From Anaerovibrio lipolyticus DSM 3074 (lineage in GTDB: Bacteria; Bacillota; Negativicutes; Selenomonadales; Selenomonadaceae): a stretch of DNA of 64,000 nt. Both the position numbers and the translations under genes were made by a program. The stretch spans positions 124,001-188,000 of the forward strand of contig NZ_FQYW01000005.1 of assembly GCF_900141865.1 (NCBI RefSeq), in the 5' to 3' direction. Below, in pieces: positions 61,952 to 64,000 of the stretch (position 1 is its first letter; every line of letters starts with the position of its first letter). Below the pieces are notes generated by a model. That model worked only from the letters and a program-made list of their open reading frames with translations. It made no database searches and was not told the origin of the DNA.

Positions 61952-62890
61952 TTACTTAAGCATATCCTTCATTACATTGCTAACAACCGTATAAGGATCG
62001 GTCTCCCTAGCCTTAATCTGCTCTACATATTCATCCATCTTGCCGGTTTCAACAAGCTTGTTGGTAATATAAGAACCTATATTGCTATGGAGCACATCCA
62101 GCATCTCGTTCTTTGAACGCTCTGTACGGCGTTTGGTCAATATTCCGTTTTCAGAGATATACTTAAAATGCTTTTCAATGTTTTCAATTGTTTCGGTAAT
62201 ACCTTCATTCTGGCTGGCAATTACCTTCTGGATAGGTGGACGCCAATCTGTCATCAATCCGTCCAGGTCAAGCATCATGTTCATTTCACGAACCAGCTTG
62301 TCAGCCCCATCATGGTCAGCCTTGTTAATGGTAAACACATCACCAATTTCAAGGATACCTGCCTTAATGGCCTGAATATCATCACCCATGCCAGGAATCA
62401 ATACAACCATTGTTGTATCAGCCGCCTTGACAATATCTACCTCGGACTGTCCAACACCAACAGTCTCAACGAAAATAATGTCCTTACCAAAGGCATCCAT
62501 TGCTTTAACTGCATCAGCAGTCTTATGAGATAGTCCACCAAGACTTCCGCGGGTTCCCATACTGCGAATGAAAACTCCTTCGTCCATGGTCAGACCATTC
62601 ATTCTGATGCGGTCACCTAAGATAGCACCGCCGGTAAATGGGCTGGTAGGATCAATGGCGATAATACCTACTGTCTTGCCCTGTGCTCTGTAAGCTCTGG
62701 CCAGCTTGTCAGTAAGAGTACTCTTTCCGGCACCAGGAGGGCCGGTAATACCCAGAACGAAAGCGTGACCTGTATGAGGATAAAGCTTTTTCATAATATC
62801 CATAGCTTCATCGTACTCATTTTCGATGGCTGTAATCGCACGGGATAAAGCCAATCGGTTCCCCTTTAAAAGCTCTTCTACAATGTCCAT
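61952..62890 (-). CDS. meaB: Methylmalonyl-CoA mutase accessory GTPase MeaB
   Basis: A 312-residue G3E-family GTPase that loads and protects the B12 cofactor of the mutase. The P-loop GPPGAGKST is at 50-58; IDPTSPFTGGAILGDRIRM and FVETVGVGQSEVD are switch regions. The operon position directly after the mutase genes supports this role. Confidence 0.95.
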   Translation of the reverse strand: MDIVEELLKGNRLALSRAITAIENEYDEAMDIMKKLYPHTGHAFVLGITGPPGAGKSTLTDKLARAYRAQGKTVGIIAIDPTSPFTGGAILGDRIRMNGLTMDEGVFIRSMGTRGSLGGLSHKTADAVKAMDAFGKDIIFVETVGVGQSEVDIVKAADTTMVVLIPGMGDDIQAIKAGILEIGDVFTINKADHDGADKLVREMNMMLDLDGLMTDWRPPIQKVIASQNEGITETIENIEKHFKYISENGILTKRRTERSKNEMLDVLHSNIGSYITNKLVETGKMDEYVEQIKARETDPYTVVSNVMKDMLK

Positions 62891-62960
62891 CTATGCACCA
62901 CCGTTACCAGCAACAAGATGACAGCCACCGAAGCAGCCGCCATCTCTGCTGTATAAAAAC

Positions 62961-63350
62961 TTATTTTACGTTAGCTTTAATAAAGTCAACAATATCGCCG
63001 GTTGGGGTACCTGGAGTAAATACCTCAGCAATGCCTGCTTCCTTAAGAGCTGGGATATCAGTCTCAGGAATAACACCGCCGCCAATGATCAATACATCGT
63101 CCATGCCCTTCTCACGAATCAGATTAACAACTTTAGGGAAAAGATGTGGATGTGCACCGGAAAGGATGGACATAGCCACAACATTAACATCCTCCTGCAA
63201 AGCTGCTTCAGCAATCTGCTCAGGAGTCTGACGAAGACCTGTATAAATAACCTCGAAGCCTGCATCACGAAGTGCTCTGGCAACAACCTTTGCACCGCGG
63301 TCATGGCCATCAAGGCCTGGTTTTGCTACTAATACTCTAACTTTAGCCAT
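62961..63350 (-). CDS. Methylmalonyl-CoA mutase, small B12-binding subunit
   Basis: A 129-residue cobalamin-binding domain. The base-off/His-on motif DGHDRG is at 14-19 with His16 the cobalt ligand, followed by the nucleotide-tail loop SILSGAH and GGGVIPE. It is a separate protein, so the mutase is of the split large/small type. It starts 18 bp after the large-subunit stop. Confidence 0.94.
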   Translation of the reverse strand: MAKVRVLVAKPGLDGHDRGAKVVARALRDAGFEVIYTGLRQTPEQIAEAALQEDVNVVAMSILSGAHPHLFPKVVNLIREKGMDDVLIIGGGVIPETDIPALKEAGIAEVFTPGTPTGDIVDFIKANVK

Positions 63351-63367
63351 TTCTCAATTACCTCCAA

Positions 63368-64000
63368 TTAAAGATTTACATGAGCTTCATACTCACCAAA
63401 TACTTCACGCATTACGCCGCAAATCTCACCGAGAGTTGCATAGGTACGAACTGCGTTAAGAATATGAGGCATGAGGTTCTCGTTCTCATCCTGACAAGCC
63501 TTCTTAAGGTCAGCCAATGCAGACTTGACAGCATCATTGTCACGCTTAGCCTTCATATCAGCCAGACGCTTGCACTGTGCAACACCTACAGAAGCATCAA
63601 CCTTCAAGAGGCCCTTAGGTGGCTCTTCTTCAATCTGGAACTTATTAACACCAACGATGGTCTTTGCACCAGACTCAACATCCATCTGCCACTTGTAAGC
63701 AGAATCCTGGATTTCCTTCTGGATATAGCCCTTCTCGATAGCTGCAACAGCACCGCCGATTTCATCAATCTTCTTGATGTATTCCCAAGCTTCCTTCTCA
63801 ATCTTATTGGTGAGGGCCTCTACATAGTAGGAACCAGCCAATGGGTCGATTACGTCAGCCAGGCCGGACTCATAAGCAACAATCTGCTGAGTACGGAGAG
63901 CGATCATTACAGACTCCTCGGTAGGAAGTGCCAAAGCCTCATCACGGGAGTTAGTATGGAGGGACTGGGTACCACCCATAACAGCTGCGGCAGTCTGGAG
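63368..64000 (-). CDS. Methylmalonyl-CoA mutase, large subunit (5' part beyond window)
   Basis: The last 210 residues of the TIM-barrel mutase subunit; the reading frame is open to the window edge, so the true start is outside. MGGTQSLHTNSRDEALALPTEE and DPLAGSYYVEALT are typical of the succinyl-CoA/methylmalonyl-CoA mutase barrel end. The protein stops without a B12 domain, which is encoded by the next gene. It interconverts succinyl-CoA and methylmalonyl-CoA. Confidence 0.94.
   Translation of the reverse strand, partial: LQTAAAVMGGTQSLHTNSRDEALALPTEESVMIALRTQQIVAYESGLADVIDPLAGSYYVEALTNKIEKEAWEYIKKIDEIGGAVAAIEKGYIQKEIQDSAYKWQMDVESGAKTIVGVNKFQIEEEPPKGLLKVDASVGVAQCKRLADMKAKRDNDAVKSALADLKKACQDENENLMPHILNAVRTYATLGEICGVMREVFGEYEAHVNL

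Noticed and set aside
1-64000. tRNA or rRNA genes, CRISPR arrays, prophage or integrase genes
   Set aside because: None was recognised in any intergenic region; the only repeats are the palindromic elements and short direct repeats described.

Overview
The window looks like a chromosomal segment from a strictly anaerobic, propionate-forming member of the Firmicutes class Negativicutes (Selenomonadales or a near relative). This is an inference from gene content. The right end carries a split B12-dependent methylmalonyl-CoA mutase with MeaB, methylmalonyl-CoA epimerase, and a biotin-dependent carboxyltransferase with its biotin carrier. The cell-wall cluster has Firmicutes-type companions (small basic protein Sbp, a DUF881 protein, CIRCE control) with a meso-DAP type MurE. 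FabK is used as an enoyl-ACP reductase, and PurF keeps iron-sulfur cysteines. I cannot name a genus. Almost every gene is on the minus strand; the clear exceptions are mtgA, an AraC-type regulator, a DUF1858 protein and a small ribbon-helix-helix protein.

Layout. 1-2.5 kb: a zinc-ribbon protein (cut by the window edge) and an SPFH/zinc-ribbon protein, resembling YdjG and YdjI of Bacillus. 2.6-5.7 kb: GerMN lipoprotein, AMIN/amidase, DUF3006 protein, ComEC-like metallo-beta-lactamase lipoprotein and a small membrane protein. 5.9-14.4 kb: arginine biosynthesis in two transcription units, argC-J-B-D and argF-G-H, separated by a structured intergenic element. 14.5-19 kb: mtgA, an exported unknown protein, the two-subunit serine dehydratase and dapA. 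19-28.7 kb: an M16 peptidase, then the purine operon purE-C-F-M-N-H-D with a small unknown gene at its end; purH encodes only the IMP cyclohydrolase domain. 28.8-35.4 kb: a DapF-like mini-protein, an AraC regulator, a chemoreceptor, htpG under a perfect CIRCE operator, and an exported unknown protein. 35.5-38.4 kb: stand-alone PncC, RimO and an orphan solute-binding protein.

38.5-52.5 kb is the division and cell wall (dcw) cluster: mraZ-rsmH-ftsL, then murE-murF-mraY-murD-murG-murC-ddl-ftsQ-DUF881-sbp-ftsZ. It lacks ftsI/spoVD, ftsW, murB and ftsA at their usual places. 52.6-55.8 kb: polysaccharide deacetylase, DUF1858 protein, fabK and a Phd/Doc-type toxin-antitoxin pair whose 53-residue antitoxin gene overlaps the toxin by four bases. 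55.9-59.1 kb: an AT-rich cassette of PseH-like acetyltransferase, acyl carrier protein, short-chain dehydrogenase and ketoacyl synthase III, probably for acylating a surface sugar, then a ribbon-helix-helix protein. 59.4-64 kb: the methylmalonyl-CoA operon.

The most unusual non-coding signal is a pair of about 240-bp intergenic elements (9.66-9.91 kb and 53.94-54.18 kb). They share an identical 20-nt apical loop on stems whose sequences differ but still pair. Each begins 12-18 nt downstream of a minus-strand stop codon, and each has a right arm able to pair with either of two left partners. A third, unrelated nested-stem element lies at 59.17-59.36 kb.
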